DNA of 64,000 bases, taken from the NCBI RefSeq assembly GCF_900187365.1, contig NZ_FYDG01000011.1, positions 1 to 64,000 of the forward strand, given 5' to 3'. The first letter of the stretch is position 1, and every line of letters begins with the position of its first letter. This document shows, piece after piece, positions 26,801-34,935 of the stretch. The position numbers were made by a program, and so were the translations under genes. This DNA comes from Rhodoblastus acidophilus (GTDB taxonomy: Bacteria; Pseudomonadota; Alphaproteobacteria; Rhizobiales; Beijerinckiaceae). The notes beneath the pieces were generated by a model. The model worked only from the letters and a program-made list of their open reading frames with translations. It was not told the DNA's origin and did no database searches.

Positions 26801-29404
26801 GGCGGCGCCGCCTTCGTGCTGCGCAGCGATCTCATTCCGGCGGAAACCTCGGCGCTGCTGGCGTCGATCGCGCGTGTCGTGATCGTGGCGCAGCGCGGCG
26901 GTTTGCTGGACCAGCTCGAACGCATCGTCGAGACCGGCAAACCCGCCGTGGCGAAGCCGAAGCGTCGAATCGAACGCGCCCCGCAGCCGGCCGCGCCGCC
27001 CGCGCAAAAACTCGAATTCTTCAACGGCCTCGGCGGCTTCGCGCGAGACGGCCAAGAATATGTCGTCATTCTCGGACCGGGACAGGCGACGCCCGCGCCC
27101 TGGATCAATGTCGTCGCCAACCAAAACTTCGGCTTCCAGGCGGCGACAGAGGGCGGCGGCTATACGTGGTCGGTGAACAGTCGGGAGAACCAGCTCACGC
27201 CGTGGTCGAACGATCCGGTGTCCGACCGCTCCGGCGAAGCTTTTTTCCTGCGCGACGAGGACACCGGCGATTTCTGGAGCCCGACGGCGCTGCCCATCCG
27301 CCTGGACGAGGCGACCTATGCCGCCCGCTTCGGTCGCGGCTACTGCCGGTTCGAACACGCGAGTCACGACATTGAATCCGACCTGCTGCAATTCGTTCCG
27401 GTCGAAGGCGCCATCAAGATTTCACGCCTGAAACTCCGCAATCTCAGCAATCGCGTGCGTCATCTCAGCGTCACCGCCTTTGTGGAATGGGCGCTGGGTC
27501 CGTCGCGCTCTGCGGGTTTGCCGTTCGTGACGACGGAGCTGGATTCCACCGGCGCGATCTTCGCGCGCAACCGCTGGATCTCAGGCTTCGGCGCGCGCGT
27601 CGCCTTCGCCGATCTCTGCGGCCGCCAGACCGACTGGACCGGCGACCGTCGCGAATTCATCGGCCGTAACGGGACGCTGCGCCACCCGGCGGCGGTGGCC
27701 AGCGGCGCCGGCCTGTCGAAAACGCTGGGCGCTGGCCTCGATCCCTGCGCGGCGTTGCGCTCCGGCGTCACGCTCGCGCCCGGCGGCGTCGTCGAAATCA
27801 CCTTTCTGCTCGGCCAGGGCGAGGAGGCGCAGGAGGCGCGCCGCCTTGTCGAATTTTATCGCGGCGCCGACCTCGACGCAGTCTTCGCTGAGGTCAGCCG
27901 CCATTGGGACGGCCTTCTCGGCGCCGTGACCGTCAAGACGCCTGACCGCGCCATGGACATCATGCTCAACGGCTGGCTGCTCTACCAGACCATCGCCTGC
28001 CGCCTCTGGGCGCGCGCGGCCTTCTATCAGGCCAGCGGCGCCTATGGATTCCGCGATCAGTTGCAGGACGTGCTGGCGCTGGCGGCCTCCCATCCGGCCA
28101 TGACGCGCGCCCACATCTTGCGCGCGGCGGGGCGGCAGTTCCCGGAAGGCGACGTCCAGCATTGGTGGCTGCCGCATTCAGGCCAGGGCGTGCGCACCCG
28201 CATTTCCGACGACCGGGCGTGGCTGTCCCTGGTCATCGGCCACTATGTCCAGGTCAGCGGCGACGCCGCCATTCTCGACGAACCTCTCCCCTTTCTCGAG
28301 GGGCGGCGCCTGGAGCCGGCCGAGCATGACGGCTTCTTCACGCCGTCGATCGGCGAGGAAACCGCCAGCCTTTACGAACATGGCGCCCGCGCGCTCGACA
28401 GCAGTCTTGACCTCGGCGTCCATGGCCTGCCGCTGATCGGCTCCGGCGACTGGAACGACGGCATGAACCGCGTCGGCGTCGGCGGCGCCGGAGAGAGCGT
28501 CTGGCTTGGCTGGCTGGTTTTCGCCGCCCTGAACCGTTTCGCCCCGCTGGCCGAAGCGCGCGGCGACCTTGCGCGCGCGGAGAAATGGCGCGCGCATGCC
28601 GGCGTGCTCAAGACAGCGCTCGAACGCGAAGGTTGGGACGGCGACTGGTACCGGCGCGGCTTCTTCGACGACGGCGCGCCGCTTGGCTCCAGCCAGAGCG
28701 AGGAATGCCGCATCGACTGCATCGCGCAATCCTGGGCCGTCCTGTCCGGCGCGGCCTCGCCCGAACGGGCGGCGCAGGCGATGGCTTCGGTCGAGCGCGA
28801 GCTGATCCGCCCGCAAGACGGGCTGGCGCCGCTGTTCGCCCCGCCGTTTGACAAGACCGCACGCGATCCCGGCTACATCAAAGGCTATCCGCCGGGCGTC
28901 CGCGAGAACGGCGGCCAGTACACCCACGCCGCGCTGTGGTCGGTGATGGCTTTTGCCCAACTTGGCCAAGGCGACAAGGCCGCCCGACTGTTCTCGATGC
29001 TGAACCCGATCAATCACGCCCGCTCGCGCGCGGACGCGCATCGTTACAAGGTCGAGCCTTATGTCGTCGCCGCCGATGTTTATGCCGTGGCGCCGCATGT
29101 GGGCCGCGGCGGCTGGACCTGGTACACCGGATCAGCCGCCTGGATGCAGCGCGCCGGCGTGGAAGAAATCCTTGGGATCAGGAAAGAGGGGGATCGTCTC
29201 CACGTCGATCCCTGCATACCGAAAGGCTGGACGGGCTTCGATGTGTCGCTTCTGCATGACGCTTCGCGCTACGATATCTGCGTCGAGAATCCCTTGGGAG
29301 TCGAACGCGGCGTCGTTTCCGTTTCCGTAGATGGGGAAGATCTTGATTGCGTTCCGCTTTGCGCCGACGGACGCGCGCGGCGAGTCGTCGTGCGGATGGG
29401 GTGA
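20849..29404 (+). CDS. ndvB: Cyclic beta-1,2-glucan synthase (NdvB/Cgs family)
   Basis: A 2851-residue inner-membrane enzyme that makes periplasmic cyclic beta-1,2-glucans, which matter for osmotic adaptation and host interaction in Rhizobiales. Hydrophobic segments begin near residue 415. The GT84 glycosyltransferase core follows, with VVTLDGDTRLPRETVRRLIG (DxD-type, about 630) and RHHRWARGDWQLLPW (about 780), then more membrane segments. A central glucanase-like region includes VVRAFMAHHQGMTI (about 1490). The C-terminal GH94-type phosphorylase domain contains YGFRDQLQD with the expected acid Asp near 2403, and controls ring size. The length matches known family members (about 2830). Start choice is between ATG 20849 and ATG 20825. 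An open antisense frame of about 1560 codons over its 5' half is a base-composition artefact. Confidence 0.94.
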   Translation: MNSRLFLKFFNRFARAPSAWDNPEPVREELFSAERLDDHARSLAAAQTVTPEPIRVRPLSTRLAQNSAVLLAAYKTLLQGTEEGRAVTPTAEWLIDNYHLIEKQIRAIQSDLPAGYYRQLPKLGVGPFAGYPRVFGMAWAFVAHTDSRFDPDMLVGYVRAYQQVQPLNIGELWAVSITLRLVMIENLRRLAVQIVQGRAARHLADNLADRLLGASGQEAQPTHIVLSDHEDDARSEDFALQLIHRLRDQDPKVTPALDWLDQRLAAREICADDLVRDAHRRQGAASVTVRNIITSLRLISDVNWQDLFEEVCLVDAALAADATYKTMDFPTRNLYRGAIEELARGSEGAELDIARQAIAAGKRFHDLTPAPTDARKTDTGYHLIGGGRADFEAEIGYHPRQRRWRVRLHRMNRIGYYAGAIAAAALILLAAPLFALAAMGVGAGALWLLGVLGAIPAIDASVALVNRAVGFGFHANLLPALELAGGIPAHLRTLVAVPTLLTTPEAIEQQIEGLEIHHLASPEGDLHFALLSDWLDADEKHVEGDDALLAVAIAGVARLNALYGPAPGGPRFLLLHRHRVWNESQARWIGWERKRGKLHELNRFLRGADDTGFVVLDGVPLAPPLNVRYVVTLDGDTRLPRETVRRLIGKMAHPLNRPRFDEASGRIVEGYGVLQPRVTPSLPVGLEGSLFQRIFSSLSGIDPYASAVSDVYQDMFGEGSYAGKGIYDIDAFEAALAGRAPDSTLLSHDLFEGVFARAGLASDVEVVEEFPSRYDVGALRHHRWARGDWQLLPWILGVGPRAPGAPKTASRMPAIGRWKMLDNLRRTLSAPLAVVALLAGFLLPFPASLVWTLFVVATIALPSMIPVIAAIPPLRPGVTLASHFRALGGDLKLALILSALTVIFLADQAWLMGDAICRTLYRLLVSRKNLLEWVPAAQASQARRLDLAGFYRRMFGASVIGALTLIAGLFAGGGAALLACGCAALWLASPAIARWVSLPPRLAARKPLADEDARALRLTARCTWRYFETFVTAADHHLPPDNFQEDPNALARRTSPTNLGLYLLAAASAHDFGWIGLDETVARLEATLAAMGGMARFRGHFYNWYDTGDLRPLDPKYVSSVDSGNLAGHLIALANACREWRAPKADRARMLVGVGDALALTRAEAASLRDGPKTQTVTWRQLDTALAELAGAVDEALRPQDNFAERLLNLALQAANMADMAKALANERGDTAGADMLFWAQASVNAIAAHRADFSRGAEDSAALCARLEQLEEIARAMALDMDFGFLIDKQRNLLSIGCVAPEGALDANCYDLLASEARLASFFAIAKGDVPARHWFRLGRVATPVAHGAALISWSGSMFEYLMPSLVMRAPAGSLLDDTNRLVVRRQIAFAEQQNLPWGVSESAYNARDLELTYQYSNFGVPGLGLKRGLADNSVVAPYATGLAAMVDPEAARANLERLAGIGARGRYGYYEALDYTRARVPEGRDFVVVRAFMAHHQGMTIVAIANAVLDAKMRTRFHSEPMVQATELLLQERMPRDVAVSRPWASELKSPVRKGRDVEPLGERRFVSPHQANPATHLLSNGCFSTMLTAAGSGYSRWGTLALTRWREDATSDDFGSYIFLRDVRSDAVWSAAFQPIGQEPDSYHVAFNEDRAEFTRHDGALTTTLDVVVSSESDSEVRRVSVANGGARMREIEITSYAELALAPQAADVAHPAFSKLFVATEFLADVGVLVATRRRRTPDEPEIWVGQLAVVDGEVVGDAEFETDRARFLGRGQGVRTPNAMIDGRRLSNSAGSVLDPIFALRRRVRIAPGAVARISFWTMAASTRETLLDIADKHRDAAAFSRATTLAWTQAQVQLHHLGVTAGEASLFQRLASPVIYANATLRPPSPTIVAGSGAQSGLWAQGISGDLPIVLLRINNADDLDIARELLQAHEYWRMKQLAVDLVILNERQSSYVQDLQIALETLIRARQMRRRLPGEESGGAAFVLRSDLIPAETSALLASIARVVIVAQRGGLLDQLERIVETGKPAVAKPKRRIERAPQPAAPPAQKLEFFNGLGGFARDGQEYVVILGPGQATPAPWINVVANQNFGFQAATEGGGYTWSVNSRENQLTPWSNDPVSDRSGEAFFLRDEDTGDFWSPTALPIRLDEATYAARFGRGYCRFEHASHDIESDLLQFVPVEGAIKISRLKLRNLSNRVRHLSVTAFVEWALGPSRSAGLPFVTTELDSTGAIFARNRWISGFGARVAFADLCGRQTDWTGDRREFIGRNGTLRHPAAVASGAGLSKTLGAGLDPCAALRSGVTLAPGGVVEITFLLGQGEEAQEARRLVEFYRGADLDAVFAEVSRHWDGLLGAVTVKTPDRAMDIMLNGWLLYQTIACRLWARAAFYQASGAYGFRDQLQDVLALAASHPAMTRAHILRAAGRQFPEGDVQHWWLPHSGQGVRTRISDDRAWLSLVIGHYVQVSGDAAILDEPLPFLEGRRLEPAEHDGFFTPSIGEETASLYEHGARALDSSLDLGVHGLPLIGSGDWNDGMNRVGVGGAGESVWLGWLVFAALNRFAPLAEARGDLARAEKWRAHAGVLKTALEREGWDGDWYRRGFFDDGAPLGSSQSEECRIDCIAQSWAVLSGAASPERAAQAMASVERELIRPQDGLAPLFAPPFDKTARDPGYIKGYPPGVRENGGQYTHAALWSVMAFAQLGQGDKAARLFSMLNPINHARSRADAHRYKVEPYVVAADVYAVAPHVGRGGWTWYTGSAAWMQRAGVEEILGIRKEGDRLHVDPCIPKGWTGFDVSLLHDASRYDICVENPLGVERGVVSVSVDGEDLDCVPLCADGRARRVVVRMG

Positions 29405-29525
29405 ATATCGCGCATTGGGATAAAGGCGGCGATGCGGCCGGTCACCCCATGGCCGGCGCGCGTGACGCCTGAACGCCCTTGGCATGGCGTCCCCGGCGCA
29501 TCACGGCGGATTGGAAAACCGCATC

Positions 29526-29984
29526 TTACAAGTTTTGATGCAGTGACGCCGAGAACAGCGCCAGCACGGCGTCAGCCTCGTCTGCGGCCATTCCGCAGGC
29601 GGTGAGCGTCGCCATGTTGAGGCGTGGTTCGCCGTGTTCCCACGGGATGTCCAGCTTGCGTTCACGCCCGGCGGCCCGAAAGACGATGCGGCCTTGCACC
29701 TTCACGCCCGTCGGCTGCTCCGTAAAAGCGTCCACGAGATAAAGGTAGTAGCCGCCGTTGGTGGCTTTCGCCGCGGCCTCGACGGCGTCGGAAGGCGAGT
29801 CCTGAGGATCGACCGGAAACGGGAATACGATCTCCACGAACTGGCCGACGCGTCCATTGAGGATGGCGGCGGCCTGATCCGCGTCTTCAGGAACCACGCC
29901 GTCTATTGCGCCGGCGTAATAGTCGACCTCTGCCGCCAGCTTGGCGGCTGTGTGAGGGACCAGGAGGATAATGCGAGGGTCCAT
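29526..29984 (-). CDS. Conserved hypothetical protein, 152 residues
   Basis: A 152-residue soluble protein starting MDPRIILLVPHTAAKLAAEVD. It has no signal peptide or metal motif. Composition suggests an alpha/beta fold with a central GGYYLYLVDAFTEQP strand region. Good codon use and an upstream AT-rich stretch support a real gene. It is convergent with ndvB (about 120 bases between stops) and its function is unknown. Confidence 0.55.
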   Translation of the reverse strand: MDPRIILLVPHTAAKLAAEVDYYAGAIDGVVPEDADQAAAILNGRVGQFVEIVFPFPVDPQDSPSDAVEAAAKATNGGYYLYLVDAFTEQPTGVKVQGRIVFRAAGRERKLDIPWEHGEPRLNMATLTACGMAADEADAVLALFSASLHQNL

Positions 29985-30139
29985 TCCTTCATTATAACCC
30001 CATCTTCGATGCGGCGTCAGCAGGCGGAGGTTGCGTAGTCGCATTCATATCGCATCGCGATATATTTCGCGGCGGCTTCGTTCAATCGGGAGAACGCCGG
30101 CATCGAGAACGGCCACGGGATTTGCGGGGCAGACGCCGG

Positions 30140-30574
30140 TTAGCGCAACGCCAACTGCCGGGCGAGGCCGCGCGCCCGCATGGCCGCGATGGTGGTTCTG
30201 TCCAGAATCAGCGCCATGGCGTCGCGGACGTCGAGCATGACGTCGCGGATCGCGCAGGCTTCGACGTCGCCGCAATCGGGGCAGGGGCGATAAGCGGTGC
30301 GGCTGGCGCAGGCGATCGGCGCCAGCGGGCCGTCGAGAATGCGAATCACCTGTCCGGCCGTGATGGCGTCGGCCGGGCGCGCCAGTTGGTAGCCGCCGCC
30401 CTTGCCCTTCTTGCTGGTCAAAAGACCGGCTTTGGTCAATTCCAGCAGGATCGCGTCGAGGAACTTGCGCGGAATGTTGTTGTCTTGCGCGATTTGGGCG
30501 GCGAGCGAGATTCCATCCGCTCCGGCGAGATGCATCATCGCCTTCAATCCGTATTTCGCCTTGTTCGATAGCAT
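30140..30574 (-). CDS. Rrf2-family transcriptional regulator with four-cysteine cluster
   Basis: A 144-residue winged-helix regulator of the Rrf2 family (relatives: IscR, CymR, NsrR). The N-terminus MLSNKAKYGLKAMMHLA and the wing KKGKGGGYQLARP are typical. Cysteines C89, C98, C101 and C107 could bind an iron-sulfur cluster or sense thiols, although the spacing is not that of classical IscR (CX5CX7C). It lies at the edge of the sulfur island. Several operons there share an AT-rich pseudo-palindromic site, and because Rrf2 proteins such as CymR control cysteine metabolism elsewhere, this protein is the best candidate to bind it. That link is inference. Confidence 0.88.
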   Translation of the reverse strand: MLSNKAKYGLKAMMHLAGADGISLAAQIAQDNNIPRKFLDAILLELTKAGLLTSKKGKGGGYQLARPADAITAGQVIRILDGPLAPIACASRTAYRPCPDCGDVEACAIRDVMLDVRDAMALILDRTTIAAMRARGLARQLALR

Positions 30575-30674
30575 TCTCGTTCCATTCGCGGTCCGACCCT
30601 GGCCGCACACGGGATTTTCAGGACATTCGCCGCTCGAAAATCGACGGCGCCGAGGGGAAGTTCAAGTCCGGGCT

Positions 30675-31277
30675 TCAGTCGCGGGGACCGTAGGCCAGCA
30701 CCAGATGCGCGATCACCTCCTCCGCGCCCAGCGCGCAATAGGCGTGGGGCACGTCGGCGTCGAAGTGAATCGCGTCGCCCGGGCCAAGCCGGTAGGCGGG
30801 TTCGCGGCCCGCGACGATTTCAAGCTCGCCTTTCACGACGAGAATGTCCTCCGACGTGCCAGGCGCGTGCGCCAGCGAATGTTCACGATGGCCGGCGGCG
30901 ACCGTGAGTTCGTAGATTTCGACGCGCGGCGCCTCGCCGAACACGGTCAGGGCGCGCGAGCGGAACGCGCCGCCGCTGGATGTGAGCACATTGGCGTCGG
31001 ACTTGCGGATCACCGCCGCGCCGCGCCGCGGGGCCGGCGCGATCAGGCTGCCGAACGGCACGTTGAGCGCGTTGGCGATCTTCCACAGCACGTCGATGCT
31101 CGGCGCGCGCTGGCCGTTGACGATGGCTTCGAGGCGATCGGCCGGCACGCCGGCGGCCTCGGCCAGCTTGTCCAGCGCCCCGGCTTCCTGCCGCAGGCGC
31201 GCGCGCAGCCGCGCGGCGATCACCAGAGTCAGATCCTGCTCGGTGACAGGCGGCCCTTCAGCATGCTTGGCGTTCAT
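30675..31277 (-). CDS. XRE-family regulator with C-terminal cupin domain
   Basis: A 200-residue protein with an N-terminal helix-turn-helix (about residues 15-75, containing LDKLAEAAGVPADRLEAIVNG) and a C-terminal cupin (about 110-195, with HSLAHAPGTSEDILVVKGELEIVAG and a PHAYCA strand). Such XRE-cupin proteins usually control nearby transport or catabolic genes in response to a small ligand bound in the cupin, often amino acids or sulfur compounds. ATG 31277 was chosen because the helix-turn-helix begins soon after it. It is divergent from the importer/CoA-transferase operon starting at 32029 and probably regulates it. Confidence 0.85.
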   Translation of the reverse strand: MNAKHAEGPPVTEQDLTLVIAARLRARLRQEAGALDKLAEAAGVPADRLEAIVNGQRAPSIDVLWKIANALNVPFGSLIAPAPRRGAAVIRKSDANVLTSSGGAFRSRALTVFGEAPRVEIYELTVAAGHREHSLAHAPGTSEDILVVKGELEIVAGREPAYRLGPGDAIHFDADVPHAYCALGAEEVIAHLVLAYGPRD

Positions 31278-31612
31278 GTGGCGCGCTCCGGAACATGACG
31301 AACGCCATCGGATAAACCACTTATGAGGAAGGTCAAGCGCGTTCGGCGGCCGAACAGACGATTTGGCTCGCGACGCCTCGCGCGGCGAACGGTTGTTTTC
31401 CGGGCGGTCCAAGCTTCGAAACAGCCATCTCTTGATCCTTTGCGTCCCTTTTTCTATATTTTTTATATGGTTAAGCGGTTTGCCGGCCGCGCAAACAGGG
31501 GAGGGCGCGATCATGGCTTCCTGTCGATGTTGGACCGACCTGACGTCGTGTTCCGTTGTCGTCGCCCGCCCTTTGCGAGCGCCGCCCAGTTTTCGCAAAC
31601 CCTTGGTCGCTC
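31278..31612. other. Intergenic region between the divergent regulator and a small gene
   Basis: About 335 bases without a convincing gene. It contains an AT-rich core at 31448-31472 (TTTTTCTATATTTTTTATAT) that partly resembles the sulfur-island motif on the minus strand (ATATAGAAAAAGG) but with imperfect spacing. This could be a promoter for the XRE-cupin gene or for the small gene at 31613. Confidence 0.4.
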
Positions 31613-31810
31613 ATGTCTCAAGCCTATGTCATCGAGTGCGGCGAATTGGCCGCCGGCATCGTCATCCGCGAACAGCGCGGATTTCTCTTTCATGCGGCGG
31701 CGGACGCCTATCGCCGCCTCAATGGACAGATGTTCCGGACGCCGCAGGAGGCGCAGCGCGCAGCTGAAAAACTGCGGCTTGGCAAAGGCTCCCCCGTGAA
31801 ACGGATTTGA
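31613..31810 (+). CDS. Small hypothetical protein, 65 residues
   Basis: A 65-residue protein starting at ATG 31613 (MSQAYVIECGELAAGIVIRE). It has a short beta-rich first half (AGIVIREQRGFLFHAA) and a helical second half with a basic end (LRLGKGSPVKRI). No family was recognised, but good codon bias and a sensible start support coding. It precedes the importer operon by about 220 bases on the same strand. Confidence 0.5.
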   Translation: MSQAYVIECGELAAGIVIREQRGFLFHAAADAYRRLNGQMFRTPQEAQRAAEKLRLGKGSPVKRI

Positions 31811-31932
31811 AATCCGGCGAGTCGCCGGCGTCCCGATGGGCGCGATCTCCTTCTCCAGGCCCGAACGGTTGTCGCCGTCCGGGCCTGTTTCATTGCGGGC
31901 GCGAAGCCGCCAAATCGGTGAAAAAATATCTG

Positions 31933-31953
31933 GTCTATAAAAATAATAGACTA
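31933..31953. promoter_or_regulatory. Palindromic site (sulfur-island motif) before the importer/CoA-transferase operon
   Basis: A perfect inverted repeat GTCTAT-N7-ATAGAC at 31933-31951 lies about 80 bases before the solute-binding protein gene. Read on the minus strand it matches 15 of 20 positions of the consensus TAGTTGACAAGTTTTATAGA seen before the other sulfur operons, and its sequence TAATAGACTAT recurs in the site before the serine acetyltransferase gene at 53146. It is likely the operator of a shared regulator. Confidence 0.65.
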
Positions 31954-32028
31954 TATCCTGAAGGCAGAGTCGATGAGCTTCGCTGACGCATCCGCGCGAA
32001 GCCGCCTCGCACAAGGAGTTTGGTCTGA

Positions 32029-33114
32029 ATGAACCGCAAGGATAATTTCGGCTCGCGTCGCGCCTTCCTGGTTGGCGCCGCTTCCGTCGGCGCCTCGGTC
32101 CCGCTGGGGCTGGTCGGCGAAACCGTCTTCGCCACGCCGCAAATTCCCCGCGCGCCGTTCGAGGGCGCGCCGATCTGCACGACGGCGGCGGGCGACGCCG
32201 CGGCCGCCGCCGGGCCGCTGAAGAAAATCACCTTCGCCTGGAACGCCGGGGCGCCGTGCCTGGTCGGCGTCACCGTCGCCAAGGAAAAGGGCTTTTTCGC
32301 CAAACACGGCCTCGACGTCGAGCTGACCAATTATTCCGGCTCGACCGACCAGTTGCTGGAAACGCTGGCCACCGGCAAGGCCGACGCCGCCGCCGGCATG
32401 GCGTTGCGCTGGCTGAAGCCGATGGAGCAGGGGTTCGACGTCAAGATCGTCGCCTCGACCCATGGCGGCTGCCTGCGCCTGCTGGCGCCGACCGCCTCGA
32501 ACATTAAAAACCTGAAGGATCTCAAGGGGAAAATCATCGCCGTCAGCGACATGAATTCGCCCGGCAAGAATTTTTTCGCCATCCGGCTGAAGAAGGTCGG
32601 GCTGGACCCCGAAAAAGACGTCGAGTTCAAGCAATTCCCCGGCCCGCTGCTGCGCGTGTCGGTGGAAAAGGGCGAGGCCCATGCGCTGGCCGACAACGAC
32701 CCGCTGACTTTCCTGTTCCAGAAGGACGGCGCCTTCCGCGAAATCTCGTCCAATCTCGACGGCGAATACGCCTCCCGCGTCTGCTGCATCATCGGCGTGC
32801 GCGGCAGTCTCATCCGCGACGACAAGCCGACGGCGGCGGCGATCGCCCGCGCGCTGATCGAGGCGTCGGAATACGCCGCGCATCATCCCGAGGAAGCCGC
32901 CGCGACCTATGCGCCCTACGGACCGGGCAAGGTGGAGCTGGCCGATCTGGTGACGCTGGCCAAATATCACAGCCACCACCATCACCCCGTCGGGGCCGAC
33001 CTGAAGAAGGAGTTGGCGCTCTACGCCGAGGAGCTGAAGCTGGTGTCGATCTTCAAGCCCTCGACCGATCCCGCAAAATTCGCCGAACGCATCTACGCCG
33101 ACGTGCTGAGCTGA
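32029..33114 (+). CDS. ABC transporter solute-binding protein, SsuA/TauA type
   Basis: A 361-residue periplasmic protein with a Tat-type leader (GSRRAFLVGAASVGA, twin arginines at residues 10-11) and a binding fold of the NMT1/SsuA-TauA class (KKITFAWNAGAPCLVGVTVAKEKGFF, then DVELTNYSGSTDQLLETLATGKADAA). Members carry sulfonates, taurine, nitrate or pyrimidine precursors. The genes downstream (permease, ATPase, CoA-transferase subunits, enoyl-CoA hydratase) point to a carboxylated, possibly sulfur-containing ligand rather than a simple sulfonate, since no desulfonating monooxygenase is present. The exact ligand is unknown. The ATG is preceded by AAGGAG. Confidence 0.85.
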   Translation: MNRKDNFGSRRAFLVGAASVGASVPLGLVGETVFATPQIPRAPFEGAPICTTAAGDAAAAAGPLKKITFAWNAGAPCLVGVTVAKEKGFFAKHGLDVELTNYSGSTDQLLETLATGKADAAAGMALRWLKPMEQGFDVKIVASTHGGCLRLLAPTASNIKNLKDLKGKIIAVSDMNSPGKNFFAIRLKKVGLDPEKDVEFKQFPGPLLRVSVEKGEAHALADNDPLTFLFQKDGAFREISSNLDGEYASRVCCIIGVRGSLIRDDKPTAAAIARALIEASEYAAHHPEEAAATYAPYGPGKVELADLVTLAKYHSHHHHPVGADLKKELALYAEELKLVSIFKPSTDPAKFAERIYADVLS

Positions 33115-33124
33115 GGAGGTTGCG

Positions 33125-34141
33125 ATGTCGCTGATTTCAATCGAGGCCGCGTCCGCCGGCGCCGCGCCCACGCGCGGCCTGCCGTCGCGGGAGACGCTGA
33201 CGCGCGCCGCGCTGGCGATCGCCGCCGGGGCGGCGTGGATCGCCTTCGCCTTCGTCACGCGCCATTGGCCGGACGCCGGCGAATGGGGGCGGGGCGAGGA
33301 ACTGGCTCAGGCGGCGGCCGGTTTTGGCGCGGCCCTGTTTCTCGCCGGCCTGCTCGGCGGCCTGTGGCCGCGCGGCGCCGAGCGTTTGCGCCGCTATACG
33401 CCGTGGCTGCTGGCGCTGGGCCTGTTCTTCATCCTGTGGCAGGCGACCACCGCCAAGCTCGCGCTGCTGCCGCAGCCGTTCTTCCCGCCGCCGCATGCGC
33501 TGGTCGAGGTGTTCGTGGACGATTGGCCGAAGCTGTGGGAGAGCGTGGTCGCCTCGCTTAAGCTGGAGCTGCTCGGCTTCCTCGCCGGCGCCGGCGCCGG
33601 CTTCGTCGTCGGCGTGTCCTTGGGCTGGTCGCGCGCCTTCGGCTACTGGGTCCATCCGGCGATGCGGCTGATCGGCCCGATGCCGTCGATCGCCTGGCTG
33701 CCGATCGCGTTTTTCGCCTTTCCGTCGAGCTATTCCGCGTCGATCTTCCTGATCGGCCTGACCACGGGCTTTCCGGTGGCGGTGCTGACCTGGTCCGGCG
33801 TCGCCAGCGTCAATTCCGCCTATTACGACGTGGCGCGCACGCTGGGCGCCAGCCGCGCCTTCCTGATCTTCAAGGTGGCGATTCCCGCCGCGCTGCCGCA
33901 TGTGTTCGTCGGCCTGTTCATGGGGCTGGGCGCCTCCTTCGCGGTGCTGGTCACCGCCGAAATGATGGGCGTGAAGGCGGGGCTGGGCTTCTACCTGCAA
34001 TGGGCGCAGGGGTGGGCCGCCTACGCCAATATGTATGCGGCGCTGCTGGTGATGTCGCTGATGTGCTCGGGCCTGATCACGCTGCTGTTCCGGCTGCGCG
34101 ACCGGCTGTTGTCCTGGCAGAAGGCGGAGGTGCAGTGGTGA
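33125..34141 (+). CDS. ABC transporter permease, SsuC/TauC type
   Basis: A 338-residue inner-membrane protein. An extra N-terminal part with two or three hydrophobic segments (about residues 25-115) precedes the standard BPD-type permease core. The core ends with the EAA-like segment VARTLGASRAFLIFKVAIPAALP, which docks the ATPase. It begins 10 bases after the binding-protein gene, with AGGAGG before the ATG, and its stop overlaps the GTG start of the ATPase gene. It works with the proteins encoded at 32029 and 34138. Confidence 0.88.
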   Translation: MSLISIEAASAGAAPTRGLPSRETLTRAALAIAAGAAWIAFAFVTRHWPDAGEWGRGEELAQAAAGFGAALFLAGLLGGLWPRGAERLRRYTPWLLALGLFFILWQATTAKLALLPQPFFPPPHALVEVFVDDWPKLWESVVASLKLELLGFLAGAGAGFVVGVSLGWSRAFGYWVHPAMRLIGPMPSIAWLPIAFFAFPSSYSASIFLIGLTTGFPVAVLTWSGVASVNSAYYDVARTLGASRAFLIFKVAIPAALPHVFVGLFMGLGASFAVLVTAEMMGVKAGLGFYLQWAQGWAAYANMYAALLVMSLMCSGLITLLFRLRDRLLSWQKAEVQW

Positions 34142-34923
34142 GTCTCGCTCATGACATCGCCCGCGAACCCGGCGTCGAAATCTCGGTCCACGAGGTCAGC
34201 CATCGCTTCGATCTCGAAGGCGCGCCGCTGCCCGTGCTCGACCGGGTCAGCTTCACCGCGCGCCGCGGCGAATTCGTCGCGCTGCTCGGCCCCTCCGGCT
34301 GCGGAAAATCGACGCTGCTGCGGCTGGTCGCGGGGCTGGAGCCTCCGACCGAGGGCGTGGTCGCCGCCGATGGCGCGCGCATCGACGGCCCCGATCCGTC
34401 GCGCGTCGTGGTGTTTCAGGATCCGACCCTGTTCCCCTGGCGCAATGTGCGCGACAATGTCGCGCTTGGGCTTGAGGCGCAGGGCCTGCTGAAGCAGCGC
34501 GGCGCCCGGATCGACGAAACGCTGCGCCTCGTCGGTCTGGAGAATTTCGCCAAGGCGTTGCCGCATCAATTGTCCGGCGGCATGGCGCAACGCGTCGCGT
34601 TGGCGCGCGCCCTGGTCAACGATCCCGATCTGCTCATCCTCGACGAGCCGCTCGGCAAGCTTGACTCGCTCACCCGCCTGTCGATGCAGGGCGAAATCGT
34701 CAATCTGTGGCGCCGCGCCGGCTTCACCGCCCTGCTGGTCACGCATGACATCGAGGAGGCGCTGCTGATGGCGACGCGGGTGATCGTGTTCAGCGAACGC
34801 CCGGCCTCGATCAAGGCCGACATCGCCATCGACAAGCCTTATCCGCGCCATCGCGACGATCCCGACCTGGTCGAGCGCCGCCGCGAAATCCTCGGCCTGC
34901 TCGGCCTCGACGCCTCCTGGTAA
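34138..34923 (+). CDS. ABC transporter ATP-binding protein, SsuB/TauB type
   Basis: A 261-residue ATPase with Walker A GPSGCGKST, Q-loop VFQDPTLFPW, signature LSGGMAQR, Walker B LLILDEP and the H-loop histidine in VTHDIEEAL. GTG 34138 overlaps the permease stop (GTGA), which indicates coupling; an earlier in-frame start at 34000 lies inside the permease gene and is rejected. It drives import through the permease. There is no C-terminal regulatory domain. Confidence 0.9.
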   Translation: MSLAHDIAREPGVEISVHEVSHRFDLEGAPLPVLDRVSFTARRGEFVALLGPSGCGKSTLLRLVAGLEPPTEGVVAADGARIDGPDPSRVVVFQDPTLFPWRNVRDNVALGLEAQGLLKQRGARIDETLRLVGLENFAKALPHQLSGGMAQRVALARALVNDPDLLILDEPLGKLDSLTRLSMQGEIVNLWRRAGFTALLVTHDIEEALLMATRVIVFSERPASIKADIAIDKPYPRHRDDPDLVERRREILGLLGLDASW

Positions 34924-34935
34924 GACGGACTTTTT

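Noticed and set aside
34000-34137. Upstream in-frame extension of the ABC ATPase gene
   Set aside because: It lies inside the permease gene in another frame. The GTG at 34138 overlapping the permease stop gives a family-typical N-terminus.
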